A stretch of DNA of 64,000 bases from Rhodopirellula sp. GTDB lineage: Bacteria; Planctomycetota; Planctomycetia; Pirellulales; Pirellulaceae. The DNA is taken from contig PAAT01000054.1 in NCBI GenBank assembly GCA_002698965.1, positions 1 to 64,000 of the forward strand. Direction: 5' to 3'. Positions 9,131 to 17,408 of this stretch are shown piece by piece (the first letter of the stretch is position 1; the number at the start of each line of letters is the position of its first letter). The notes beneath the pieces are model-generated. The model was given only the letters and a program-made list of their open reading frames with translations. It searched no databases and was not told the DNA's origin. The position numbers were made by a program, and so were the translations under genes.

Positions 9131-10780
9131 TTATTCTTCAGAGGTTTCTTCAGCTGGAGCCTCTTCCGCAGGTGTTTCGGCTACTTCTTCTTCAGCTTCC
9201 ACTTCTGCGACAACTTCTTCTGCAGGTGTTTCGGCTACTTCTTCTTCAGCTTCCACTTCTGTGACAACTTCTTCTTCGTCGATGGGTCGGCTAACAGGTT
9301 GAATGCCACTGATCGCAGCGGACAAAGCGAAAGCATCGCGATCTTCATCTTCTGGAAGGCCCGTTTCAGTGAAGTTGGCTGCTTCGGTAATTAGCTCGAT
9401 TGCCTGACGCTCGATGATCTGGTTTCGCAGAGCATCCATGTCCCCTCTTTTTTCAAGTTGGGCCCGTACTGCACGTGGTGAAGACTGTTGCTGCATAGCG
9501 ATAATCAGAATTTCGCGCTCGATATCTTCCGGAGTTGCTTCCAAATCGTGATCTTCGGCGATGCGTTCTAGAATGAAGTGTTCTTTTAAGGCCTTTTCAG
9601 TGCTTCCAAGTAGATTTTGCTGTATGCGGTTGATGTGTCGACGAATTTCTTCGTCGGGAAATCCACTAGCCTGTAGTTCCAGAATCGAACGTTGTAATTC
9701 TCGTTGGGATTGGCGTCGTAATAATTGAGGAGGTAATTCCCAATTAGCATCCGCTGTCAGTAGTTCCGTGATTTGGCCACGAGTACGTTGTTGCTGATGA
9801 TAGTTAAGCTGACGCTCTAGTTCTTCACGCACTGCTGCTTTCAAATCATCTTCAGTTTCGAAGCCTCCGACTTCTTCCAAAAATTCCGGAGTCAGTTCAG
9901 GAGGAGTTGTTCGTTTGACACTGTTGATTGTTATACCGGCCGTATATTCCTTGCCGGCCAGATTTTCATCATCGAGTGAATCACTGAGTTTTGCTGTCGT
10001 TTCTATAGAGTCACCGGCACTAGCACCAATTATGAGGTCCCCAAAGCCATCGATTGCTCCATCTGAGAAGGATAGGCTTCCGCGAACAATCACATTTTCC
10101 TCACTCACCGTTGAGGAAATTTCATCCCCGTCTTGGAAGGTGATTGAAATATTGACAGTATCGCCCGCTTCCACTGTACCTTCCACATCTTCAACATTTC
10201 CATACCGTTGCAGCAGTTCTGCCGCACGTTCGTCGACTTCTTCGTCACTGTATTCGTGAACGACTTTTTCGAGATCTAGTCCCTTCCATTCGGGAAGTTC
10301 GAATTCAGGACGTACTTCAACGTTGAATTCGAATGTTAGATCGCCATCTTCCGGCATCTGTACTGCTTCGAAGTTAAAGTCCGGTTCACTGATAGCAGAG
10401 AAATCCTGCTCATCGGTAACCTGAGACATCGCATCCATGATCAAAGAACCTTTGACTTGATCAACAATGTCACTCTTGAAGCGTGATTCGACGAGCTTAC
10501 GAGGAGCCCGGCCGATACGAAACCCAGGAATTTGTGCCTTTGGCATCAAATCACTATAGGCTTCATCTTTGTACTTTTCGATGTCAGCAGCAGAAACCGT
10601 CACGACGACGTGTCGTTCACATGCCCCTACTTCTTTGACTTCCACCGCGATGTCGAGACGATCTTCATCATCTTCAGACTCAGAGGCTGCTTCTTCAACC
10701 TGATCTTCAACTGTTTCGTCAGTAGTTACTACGTCCAGAACTTCTTCTTCCGGAACTTCATTTGTATCTTGGTCGGACAT
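9131..10780 (-). CDS. tig: Trigger factor with long acidic N- and C-terminal extensions
   Basis: 549 residues from the ATG at 10780; the frame stays open 87 nt further, but the peptide there is not trigger-factor-like. Trigger factor is the ribosome-bound chaperone and peptidyl-prolyl isomerase. The ribosome-docking signature is at about residues 84-94 (IPGFRIGRAPR; the usual form is GFRxGKxP). An FKBP-like PPIase domain spans about 205-300 (VEAGDTVNISITFQDG...DGFGDLIIGASAGD), then the helical chaperone arms. About 40 acidic residues precede the core, and the C-terminal 60 residues are an acidic Glu/Ala/Val repeat. Family members are usually 430-450 residues, so the tails are additions. The order tRNA-Gly, tig, clpP, clpP suggests co-regulation of folding and degradation. 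Confidence 0.93.
   Translation of the reverse strand: MSDQDTNEVPEEEVLDVVTTDETVEDQVEEAASESEDDEDRLDIAVEVKEVGACERHVVVTVSAADIEKYKDEAYSDLMPKAQIPGFRIGRAPRKLVESRFKSDIVDQVKGSLIMDAMSQVTDEQDFSAISEPDFNFEAVQMPEDGDLTFEFNVEVRPEFELPEWKGLDLEKVVHEYSDEEVDERAAELLQRYGNVEDVEGTVEAGDTVNISITFQDGDEISSTVSEENVIVRGSLSFSDGAIDGFGDLIIGASAGDSIETTAKLSDSLDDENLAGKEYTAGITINSVKRTTPPELTPEFLEEVGGFETEDDLKAAVREELERQLNYHQQQRTRGQITELLTADANWELPPQLLRRQSQRELQRSILELQASGFPDEEIRRHINRIQQNLLGSTEKALKEHFILERIAEDHDLEATPEDIEREILIIAMQQQSSPRAVRAQLEKRGDMDALRNQIIERQAIELITEAANFTETGLPEDEDRDAFALSAAISGIQPVSRPIDEEEVVTEVEAEEEVAETPAEEVVAEVEAEEEVAETPAEEAPAEETSEE
9168..9275. repeat. 54-bp tandem duplication in the tig 3' end
   Basis: Two adjacent 54-nt units (9168-9221 and 9222-9275) are nearly identical, differing at a base near the GCGAC/GTGAC junction. 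Each encodes 18 residues built on EVEAEEEVAETPAEE. The near identity suggests a recent duplication or slippage. Confidence 0.88.
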
Positions 10781-10848
10781 TTCCCAAACCTGTTTCTTAG
10801 TACATGTTCCCGCTTGGATTCGGGAAACTATAATGCCCATAAAAGCCG

Positions 10849-10875
10849 AATGACACGTCATCATCACGTGTCATT
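10849..10875. promoter_or_regulatory. Perfect inverted repeat upstream of tig
   Basis: AATGACACGT (10849-10858) and ACGTGTCATT (10866-10875) are perfect inverse complements with a 7-base spacer. The centre is 82 nt upstream of the tig start and about 115 nt downstream of the tRNA-Gly 3' end. On the minus strand it is followed by CGGCTTTT, so it could be the tRNA terminator; its symmetry also fits a dimeric repressor site. Confidence 0.5.
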
Positions 10876-10978
10876 TACCTGCTATAGGTTGTTATGAATC
10901 TCAGAACTTTTGTCCTGAAAAAACTTCATCCGGTGACTTAGGCATCCTGCAACTTGTATGCCGAATGAAGGCAAAAAG

Positions 10979-11051
10979 AGCGGCTGATGGGATTCGAACC
11001 CACGACAACAACGTTGGCAACGTTGTGCTCTGCCAACTGAGCTACAGCCGC
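10979..11051 (-). tRNA. tRNA-Gly (GCC)
   Basis: 73 nt fold into a full cloverleaf. The acceptor GCGGCTG pairs with CAGCCGC and the discriminator is T. The D arm is GCTC/GAGC, and the anticodon arm CAACG-TTGCCAA-CGTTG gives anticodon GCC. The T arm is GTGGG-TTCGAAT-CCCAT. The 3' CCA is not encoded, since the discriminator is followed by CTTTTTGC, so it must be added by tRNA nucleotidyltransferase. Confidence 0.97.
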
Positions 11052-11652
11052 TTAATTGGCATGTTTTAAGGGGTGGAAATCCAAAAAACATGAAATTACC
11101 TGTAACAGGTTCTGTTAGTTTAACTCAGCAACCCTACACGCTAAAGGGGGACGAACGCCTGAAAATCAAGTTTTTTTCTGTGTTGAGTCCATTATGCAAC
11201 GATTGGATTGAATGTACCTGTAAGCAAGCAGTATGCGTCATTTTCCAGTAGTGACAAGTGGTTTTCAATTACTGCTTCTAAGATTGGCAAACACAATAGT
11301 TTTAGTCGCATTGCAGACAATGTGGTCGGATAACCTGAATAGCAACTTGGCCGTGGATAAAAATTCTAATTCTTACCATCAACATTGGGTTAAAAACCGA
11401 ATCAAAAGTTCTAAGATTGGACTCAAAAACAATTTTTTCTTAATTGTAGAGCCTTCCTTCGATGGCTAAAATTGATTTTTGAATAGTTTTTTGTTTAGCG
11501 TCGTCGTACTTTCCTCGATTATATAAACTTACGTTGATGCGTTAATTTAATATTTCCTGGTAAGTTTTGCCGACTGCTGGTCGCTGGTTAAGTCCACGTC
11601 AAAGTTCTCTTAACTTATCTTTTTCGGATCATTTCACTGCTGAAACCTTTAT
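11052..11652. other. AT-rich intergenic region, no gene supported
   Basis: About 600 bp separate the tRNA-Gly from the FHA gene. The only open frame of note (11233-11469, plus) has no recognisable family, no ribosome site and AT-driven composition, so I do not call it. ACCTGT-A-ACAGGT at 11098-11110 is a perfect 13-nt palindrome behind the tRNA promoter region. The 3' half should contain the FHA promoter; TATATAAA near 11520 is a possible element but no matching -35 is clear. Confidence 0.55.
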
Positions 11653-12519
11653 ATGAACGTTGATTTCACGGTTTTCAAAGAAGGCCAACCCTTGAAGACG
11701 ATTAGCGTAGGACTTCCTGTCGTTATTGGCAGAGGGACGGACTCCTCACTGACAATTAAACATCCGTTACTGAGTCGTCGGCATTGTGAAGTTTATGAAG
11801 AAGCTGGTCAGGTTCTCGTTAGGGACTTGGCTTCTCTCAATGGAACCTTTGTAAATGATATCCGGGTGGAAACGGCCCTCCCTTTGGTCTCTGGAGCTCA
11901 ACTCAAGTTGGGAGCCGTAGAGATGCAGGTGGTATTCGAAGGCGGCACTTCGGCTGATGTAAGTGAAGCTGATTTTGAAATGGGAGCAGTTGCAGCTGCT
12001 CAAACAGAACCAATGCCGATCGCAGGAGGGGCACCTCCGGCAGAGGTTGAAGAAGGTTCTTTTGACTTAGCCGATTTTGAAGTCAATGAAACTCCCCCTT
12101 CAGAAGAGTCGGCAGGTGATGACGCTGGTTTTGACTTAGCTGATTTTGAAGTGGCAGATGAGGCTGTTGAACAAGCCCCGGAAGTTGGTGACGCTGTTGC
12201 GGAAGCTGAGAGTCTTGATCTTGGGGATTTTGAAGTTAATACTCCGGAAGCAACTCCCGCAGACGACATGCTTGACCTTGGTGATTTTGAAGTTGCCGCT
12301 CCGGCTGTTAATGAAAATGCACCGGAAGCTCAGGTTGAGCTTCCGTCATTGATGGATTTGGCCGGTGGGCTTGAAGAAGATGTGGAGGAAGTGCCGGCTG
12401 CTGAGTCAGCATCGGTGGCCGAGGAACCTGCGGATGATGATCCCTGGGCGCCACCCACTAAGCCCAACGTTAATCCTGATGACGATGACCTGGACGCATT
12501 TCTAGCCGATCTCAGCTGA
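11653..12519 (+). CDS. FHA-domain protein with repeated acidic DFEV motifs
   Basis: 288 residues. Residues 1-97 form a forkhead-associated domain, a phosphothreonine reader, with the diagnostic GRG (about 26), SRRH (about 42-45) and LNGTFVN (about 58-64). The rest is acidic, Ala/Glu/Asp-rich and probably disordered. It contains four copies of [FL]DL[AG]DFEV and a weaker ADFEM copy before them, and ends in an Asp-rich DDDDLDAFLADLS. There is no membrane segment. FHA proteins usually dock on Ser/Thr kinase targets, and two kinases are encoded in this window, though not adjacent. The repeats could be docking motifs for a partner; this is inference. No ribosome site is obvious upstream. Confidence 0.85.
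   Translation: MNVDFTVFKEGQPLKTISVGLPVVIGRGTDSSLTIKHPLLSRRHCEVYEEAGQVLVRDLASLNGTFVNDIRVETALPLVSGAQLKLGAVEMQVVFEGGTSADVSEADFEMGAVAAAQTEPMPIAGGAPPAEVEEGSFDLADFEVNETPPSEESAGDDAGFDLADFEVADEAVEQAPEVGDAVAEAESLDLGDFEVNTPEATPADDMLDLGDFEVAAPAVNENAPEAQVELPSLMDLAGGLEEDVEEVPAAESASVAEEPADDDPWAPPTKPNVNPDDDDLDAFLADLS
12061..12294 (+). repeat. Four dispersed [FL]DL[AG]DFEV peptide repeats
   Basis: Copies lie at 12061-12084, 12130-12153, 12214-12237 and 12271-12294, spaced 23, 28 and 19 codons. The DNA of the core (GATTTTGAAGT) is the same in all four, while the linkers differ. This pattern suggests selection on the peptide motif rather than simple tandem slippage. Confidence 0.85.
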
Positions 12520-12690
12520 AATTTAAGAAGCCATACGGCCCCCCCTTTTCTCTTCCTGTTTCAGCCGGCGATAGTCGCTTGGCAAGGTTGATTGGTTGTT
12601 GTTGGTAAATTTTCCCCCGCCACTCTTTTGACGGTACAATCAACAGTCAGAGAAAAAGATTTGTACCTATAGAGTCATAGAGTGATTGTG

Positions 12691-14649
12691 ATGAGAGCGC
12701 TTCGTATCGTTGTTCTGCTATTAATTGTTTTGAGCTACACCCAGCTTATAGCTCAGGAAGAGAAGTCCGCAGATAGCAAAGTTCAGAAAAAGGAACATGC
12801 GAATCATCTGGTGAATGAAACCAGCCCGTATTTGCTTACGCATGCACATAACCCAGTGGACTGGTATCCGTGGAGTGAGGAAGCGTTTGCAAAAGCTAAG
12901 CAGGAAAAGAAAATGATTTTCCTTTCGGTTGGTTACTCCAGTTGCCACTGGTGCCATGTCATGGAACGTGAGTCATTCGAAGACGAGGAAATTGCGGAGT
13001 ACCTTAATGAGAATTATGTGTGTGTCAAAGTTGATCGCGAAGAACGTCCTGATGTGGATCAGGTGTATATGACGGCCGTTCAGGCATTGACGCGGCGCGG
13101 CGGCTGGCCGATGAGTGTGTTTCTCCATCCAGATGGTCGTCCTTTCACGGGCGGTTCTTACTTTCCGGCCCGGGATGGGGATCGTGAAGGGATGCCCGGT
13201 TTTTTAACCATTATTAAAAGGCTGCAAACGATTTGGTCCGAGCAACCGGAGCTTGTCGAGCAACAGGCCACGCAGGTCACTCAAGCGGTTAAAGCAGAAT
13301 TAGAGGCTCGGATTCCTCGTTCTCTTTTACCACTGACAAAGGAAGTGCTGGATAAGACATCTGTCGCCTTAGCAGAAGAGTTTGATCAACAGTGGGGGGG
13401 CTTTGGATATAGTATCGCTAACCCCAATGTGCCGAAGTTTCCAACACCTGGGAATCTGGAGTTTTTACTCTATCGGGTTTTGCAGTTAAGGGCGTCTGAC
13501 AACTCGGGTGGAAAAGAGCTTGAAATGCTAACAACTCAACTTGATCATATGGCATTGGGGGGTATTCGTGACCATTTGGGGGGAGGCTTTCACCGCTACA
13601 GCGTAGATCGCTTCTGGCACATTCCTCACTTCGAAAAGATGCTTTATGACAATGGGCAATTGGCATCCGTCTATGCGGCCGCTTATAAGCTAACCGGTAA
13701 TGTCGAGTACAAGCAGGTCACCGACGAGCTTCTACAGTTCGTGTTACGGGAGATGACCGACGAGTCAGGTGGATTTTATTCGGCTTTGGATGCTGATAGT
13801 GAGGGTGAAGAAGGCAAGTTCTACCGTTGGTCGCGAGAAGAAGTCAAAAAAGTATTGACCGATCAGGAGTACCGGTTATTTGCTGATATTTATGGTGTCT
13901 CGGACGACCCGAATTTCGAAGAGCACTACTATACATTACTGTTAAAGTCATCTGTTTCTGCCATTGCCAAAGAACGCGCTGTTTCCCGTGAAGAATTAAA
14001 ATCTCAATTGGTGCCTCTTCGCGAAAAACTACTTGCAGTACGTGCTGAGAGAATTCGGCCATTGCTGGATACTAAGATACTTGCTAGTTGGAACGGATTA
14101 ATGATTCGAGGATTTGCCGATGCAGGACGACTTTTGCAGAATGATGAATATATTGCAATTGGGGCTAAAGCCGCCGAGTTTATTGTGCAAAAAATGCGTG
14201 ATGGTCAGGGCAATTTACTGCATAGTTTTAACAAAGGAGAAGCACGCTTTAATGCTTATCTGCCTGACTATGCCTATATGGTGGAAGGGCTTAACGCTCT
14301 TCATCGTGCAACAGGTGATGAAAAGTGGTTGAGCTACGCGCGTGATTTAATGGATCAGCAATTGGAGAGGTTTTGGGATCAAGTGGCAAATGGATTCTTT
14401 TTTACTGCCAGTGATCATGAACGCTTGATTGCCCGTGCAAAGAACCCTGTTGATAGTGTTCGGCCGTCAGGCAATTCGGTTTCGGGGCAAAATCTCTTGT
14501 ATCTCTATCAGGTTACGAAAGATGAGAACTACCTGGATTATGCCAGAAAGACACTTGATAGTGTTTCGGGCATTATGTCCTCTTCTCCTCAAGCTTCCCC
14601 ACGCATGGCTATTCTGGTGAATGAGCTACTGAAATTGGATGAAAAATAA
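12691..14649 (+). CDS. Exported DUF255 thioredoxin-like protein (YyaL/SPATA20 family)
   Basis: 652 residues from ATG 12691; GTG 12682 in frame is the alternative. The N-terminus is a signal peptide ([22 protein letters not shown]). The DUF255 thioredoxin-like domain follows, with the family signatures [23 protein letters not shown] and SSCHWCHVM (CxxC at residues 85-88). The C-terminal two thirds match the alpha/alpha six-hairpin part of the family ([62 protein letters not shown]). Most homologues are cytosolic, so the signal peptide suggests a periplasmic role here. The function of the family is not settled. It converges on the permease gene 25 nt away. Confidence 0.9.
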   Translation: MRALRIVVLLLIVLSYTQLIAQEEKSADSKVQKKEHANHLVNETSPYLLTHAHNPVDWYPWSEEAFAKAKQEKKMIFLSVGYSSCHWCHVMERESFEDEEIAEYLNENYVCVKVDREERPDVDQVYMTAVQALTRRGGWPMSVFLHPDGRPFTGGSYFPARDGDREGMPGFLTIIKRLQTIWSEQPELVEQQATQVTQAVKAELEARIPRSLLPLTKEVLDKTSVALAEEFDQQWGGFGYSIANPNVPKFPTPGNLEFLLYRVLQLRASDNSGGKELEMLTTQLDHMALGGIRDHLGGGFHRYSVDRFWHIPHFEKMLYDNGQLASVYAAAYKLTGNVEYKQVTDELLQFVLREMTDESGGFYSALDADSEGEEGKFYRWSREEVKKVLTDQEYRLFADIYGVSDDPNFEEHYYTLLLKSSVSAIAKERAVSREELKSQLVPLREKLLAVRAERIRPLLDTKILASWNGLMIRGFADAGRLLQNDEYIAIGAKAAEFIVQKMRDGQGNLLHSFNKGEARFNAYLPDYAYMVEGLNALHRATGDEKWLSYARDLMDQQLERFWDQVANGFFFTASDHERLIARAKNPVDSVRPSGNSVSGQNLLYLYQVTKDENYLDYARKTLDSVSGIMSSSPQASPRMAILVNELLKLDEK

Positions 14650-14674
14650 AGGCAGCTAACCGTCTACTCTCTGA

Positions 14675-16165
14675 TTATTCGCTTAATGCTTTCTTCTCTT
14701 GGCGGTTAAAAGCATAGTAGAGCGGAATACTGAGGACTAAGAAACCAATGCTGAAGGCACTGAGTGTCAGGTCATCAATGGCGACTAAAAACAGAAAGAC
14801 AGCGTTCGCTATCAGGGCCACGGCCGGCAGGAACGGGTAGCCTGGAATGCGATAGGGGCGTTCTCTGTTAGGTTCACGTTTTCGCAGAATGAATACAGCT
14901 CCTAAAGTCATAAAGATAAAGATAGTGGAACTGAATACAGCAATATTGGTCAACTGGTCAAAGATTTCGTGGGCTGTGTTTAGGTTGCGATTTCCTTGGT
15001 TTCCTTCGGCTCCCAGCCCTGTAAAGAGAACTAAACAGGTGACGAGCAGAAAGACGGACATGCTGGTAACTCCCTGCCCCAGAATGGCAATGTACGGAGC
15101 CCGAGTTTTAGGATGAACTTTCCCAAACGATGGAAGAAACATTTTGTCACGGGCCATGGCAAATAAGACACGCGGAGGTGTTAAAAAACCGGTATTTAAT
15201 GCGCTTAAAGCACTGACCAAAATTATGGCCTCAATCAGATGTTTCCCAAAATTTGCCAAACCGAGGCTGATCGGAGACAGATAAGCGCTGACTGCTTCCT
15301 GCGGAATATCACGCAATGGATCTTCTTTGATAGCGACCATTTCATCGAGCGAAAAAATTCCGTGAAAGGAGATGTTGACGGTGATATAAATTACCATCAG
15401 TACCAAGGCACCGCCGATCAAAGCAAAGGAGAGATTTTTTTCAGGCTCCTTAATTTCCTCCGCGACACTTGTCACCATCCAACCCCCGGAATATGCCCAC
15501 ATCACACTTAACATGACTGCGGTGAGCATCTGAACCATCGAATTAGTGGAATCGGCAGATTGTTTCGCATCGGTGAAATTACTGGCCGAAAACGTGTTGT
15601 GATCATCCAGAGATGCCACAAACGGTAGCAAGGCGATTCCAACCAGCACGGAAACTTTGATGATGGTTGTAATGTTCTGGATGAAACTACCCCAGTAAAC
15701 GCCCATGCAATTAATAATGGTTAGTGACATCTGTAATGTCAGTACGATAATAATGATCTGCAGCGTCGTTAATTCGATTTCCAGAACTCCACCGAGTGTC
15801 ATAGTGAAATAGACAGCTAACGCTGAGTTGGCTGTCGACTGGAAGAAGATGGATTCATTCCAGCCTGAGAGGAATGCCGGAAGTCGACCGTATGCCTGAC
15901 GTATGTAGACATAAGTTCCACCGGCTTTGGGCATCATCAGGCTTAGTTCGGCCATACAGATGGCACTAACAAGTGTTATGATGCCACCGGTAACCCAGAC
16001 GACCATGATCAGTGACACGCTGTCACTTGCGGCGGCGTTGGCTGCTGGCTTAGCAAAAATCCCCGAGCCAATAACGGCCCCCACCATCATGGCGATGGCC
16101 GACCATTTGCCAAGTGTCTTAGAAAGTGTAGGGAATTCGTTTGTCGGAGGAGTTGGTTTGGCCAT
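14675..16165 (-). CDS. APC-superfamily amino-acid permease
   Basis: 496 residues with about 12 hydrophobic segments spread over the length. The first segment carries the APC signature GAVIGSGIFAKP (unwound helix TM1), and the second unwound helix region is near MLSVMWAYSGGWMVTSVAEEIKEPEKN, which resembles the LAT/YfnA-type subgroup. The protein would sit in the inner membrane and import or exchange amino acids; specificity cannot be read. The C-terminus ends in a basic tail (FNRQEKKALSE). The neighbour downstream is convergent, and the small SlyX-like gene upstream is 42 nt away on the same strand. Confidence 0.88.
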   Translation of the reverse strand: MAKPTPPTNEFPTLSKTLGKWSAIAMMVGAVIGSGIFAKPAANAAASDSVSLIMVVWVTGGIITLVSAICMAELSLMMPKAGGTYVYIRQAYGRLPAFLSGWNESIFFQSTANSALAVYFTMTLGGVLEIELTTLQIIIIVLTLQMSLTIINCMGVYWGSFIQNITTIIKVSVLVGIALLPFVASLDDHNTFSASNFTDAKQSADSTNSMVQMLTAVMLSVMWAYSGGWMVTSVAEEIKEPEKNLSFALIGGALVLMVIYITVNISFHGIFSLDEMVAIKEDPLRDIPQEAVSAYLSPISLGLANFGKHLIEAIILVSALSALNTGFLTPPRVLFAMARDKMFLPSFGKVHPKTRAPYIAILGQGVTSMSVFLLVTCLVLFTGLGAEGNQGNRNLNTAHEIFDQLTNIAVFSSTIFIFMTLGAVFILRKREPNRERPYRIPGYPFLPAVALIANAVFLFLVAIDDLTLSAFSIGFLVLSIPLYYAFNRQEKKALSE

Positions 16166-16207
16166 TTAGATCATTGATTGCTATACCCACGGAATCGCTA
16201 GTGTTGT

Positions 16208-16426
16208 TTATAGCAAATCACGAATCTCATCGGGGAAATCATGTTTCTCCGAGTCCATTTTTTTCTTGAGGTGATCGACTTTATCTGAAAGCTCCCCGAT
16301 CTTTTTATGGCCGTCCACTACGACACCGTCTAAATCAGAGACTTTCTTTTCGAGATGAGTGAACAGTGACTCCAACTCAGTCACTCGTTCGTCGAGTTCA
16401 TCTCGTTGTTCGTTTGAATCAGCCAT
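16208..16426 (-). CDS. SlyX-like coiled-coil protein
   Basis: 72 residues from the ATG at 16426; a GTG at 16444 is possible but the family starts near here. Almost the whole length is heptad-patterned: RVTELESLFTHLEKKV, then ELSDKVDHLKKKM. The RVTELES start and the length fit the SlyX family, a small coiled-coil protein of unknown molecular role. There is no signal or membrane segment. It may be transcribed together with the permease downstream. Confidence 0.65.
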   Translation of the reverse strand: MADSNEQRDELDERVTELESLFTHLEKKVSDLDGVVVDGHKKIGELSDKVDHLKKKMDSEKHDFPDEIRDLL

Positions 16427-16519
16427 TAAAATCCATACTTTCACAGAATGACTTGCACGCTTGGGCAGCTAAAACTATAGGGACTGTACACCAATCTGGG
16501 GAAGAGAGGCAAGCTTGGC

Positions 16520-17170
16520 CTAGAATCTGAGGAAGTTTCGGAGGTCGTTTAGCACGATCTGAGGGTTCTGGATGATCTGCAAGGCAATTAACGTACCTAG
16601 TAATAATGCAAAGCCGATCATCGACAGTGCGTAAGGATTGGCCGACAATTTTATCTTCTTGAGGTGAGTTGACAGTTCGACTCGTAATCGAACCCAACTC
16701 GCGAGATTCTGATGGTGCCCCACCGCCACGATCTGGCAGCTGCGCATTGTGTTTTTGGAGTCAATACTCAGCTGGATACCCAACTGAGGTAATTCAACAC
16801 TGTCACCGGCCCATTTTGCCTCTTTGTCTAGTTCCGCCACCAGAATGCCTAGAGATGTTTTTAGCTGGGTGGGGGTGATGTTGTAGATCACTAATCGAGG
16901 ACGACTGGTCATACCAATCAGGAGGATACTGAGAATGTAAAAGGCTCCCAGTAAAGCCCAGGTCCAGACGCCAAAGGCTGCCAGAGCCTCTTCAGGAACA
17001 AACAATCTCATCGGTCCGATCATGATCAGCCCGGAGATACTTAAAGCCAGTGAGAAAACGTCTCGCGCACCGGTTGTAACAAACGGTTGTCGAGAGGCAT
17101 TGATTAGGCCCATTAGCATCAAATAGACAGTGAGTGGACCGAGAGCGATACACAGGTGTGCCGTGCCCAT
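16520..17170 (-). CDS. Membrane protein of unknown function
   Basis: 216 residues. Three hydrophobic segments lie in the N-terminal half (about 5-22, 38-54, 68-87) and one near the C-terminus (about 183-200), with a soluble stretch of about 90 residues between (from SRPRLVIYNITPTQLKTSL to STHLKKIKLS). I do not recognise a family. The middle region has a conserved-looking IQLSIDSKNTMRSC segment. The gene lies upstream of the SlyX-like gene on the same strand, 93 nt away, and is divergent from transketolase. It is likely a real gene, given length and codon pattern. Confidence 0.7.
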   Translation of the reverse strand: MGTAHLCIALGPLTVYLMLMGLINASRQPFVTTGARDVFSLALSISGLIMIGPMRLFVPEEALAAFGVWTWALLGAFYILSILLIGMTSRPRLVIYNITPTQLKTSLGILVAELDKEAKWAGDSVELPQLGIQLSIDSKNTMRSCQIVAVGHHQNLASWVRLRVELSTHLKKIKLSANPYALSMIGFALLLGTLIALQIIQNPQIVLNDLRNFLRF

Positions 17171-17408
17171 AGTTTGATTATTCCGGTTAGACGAGTTATA
17201 CGAGGTTTTATTCTAAGGAATGAACGGGCAATAACCAATAAACCCTTGAAAAAAAGGTTAAAAGTGTTGGTCCGCAGACAGTAACTACCCAAGACTGAAT
17301 TTGAGTGGTAAACTTTGGAATCCAGCCTGCTTTCTTCCTGTAAGTTCAGGAGTTTAAGGTTTGGTGGTGACTAAATACTACTTGTTTTAGACCAAAAACG
17401 ATTAATCT

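Noticed and set aside
10781-10867. Upstream extension of trigger factor
   Set aside because: The 29 extra codons have no conserved residues and overlap the inverted repeat at 10849-10875; the ATG at 10780 is preferred.
11233-11469. 78-codon plus-strand frame in the long intergenic region
   Set aside because: AT-driven composition, no motif, no ribosome site; likely chance.
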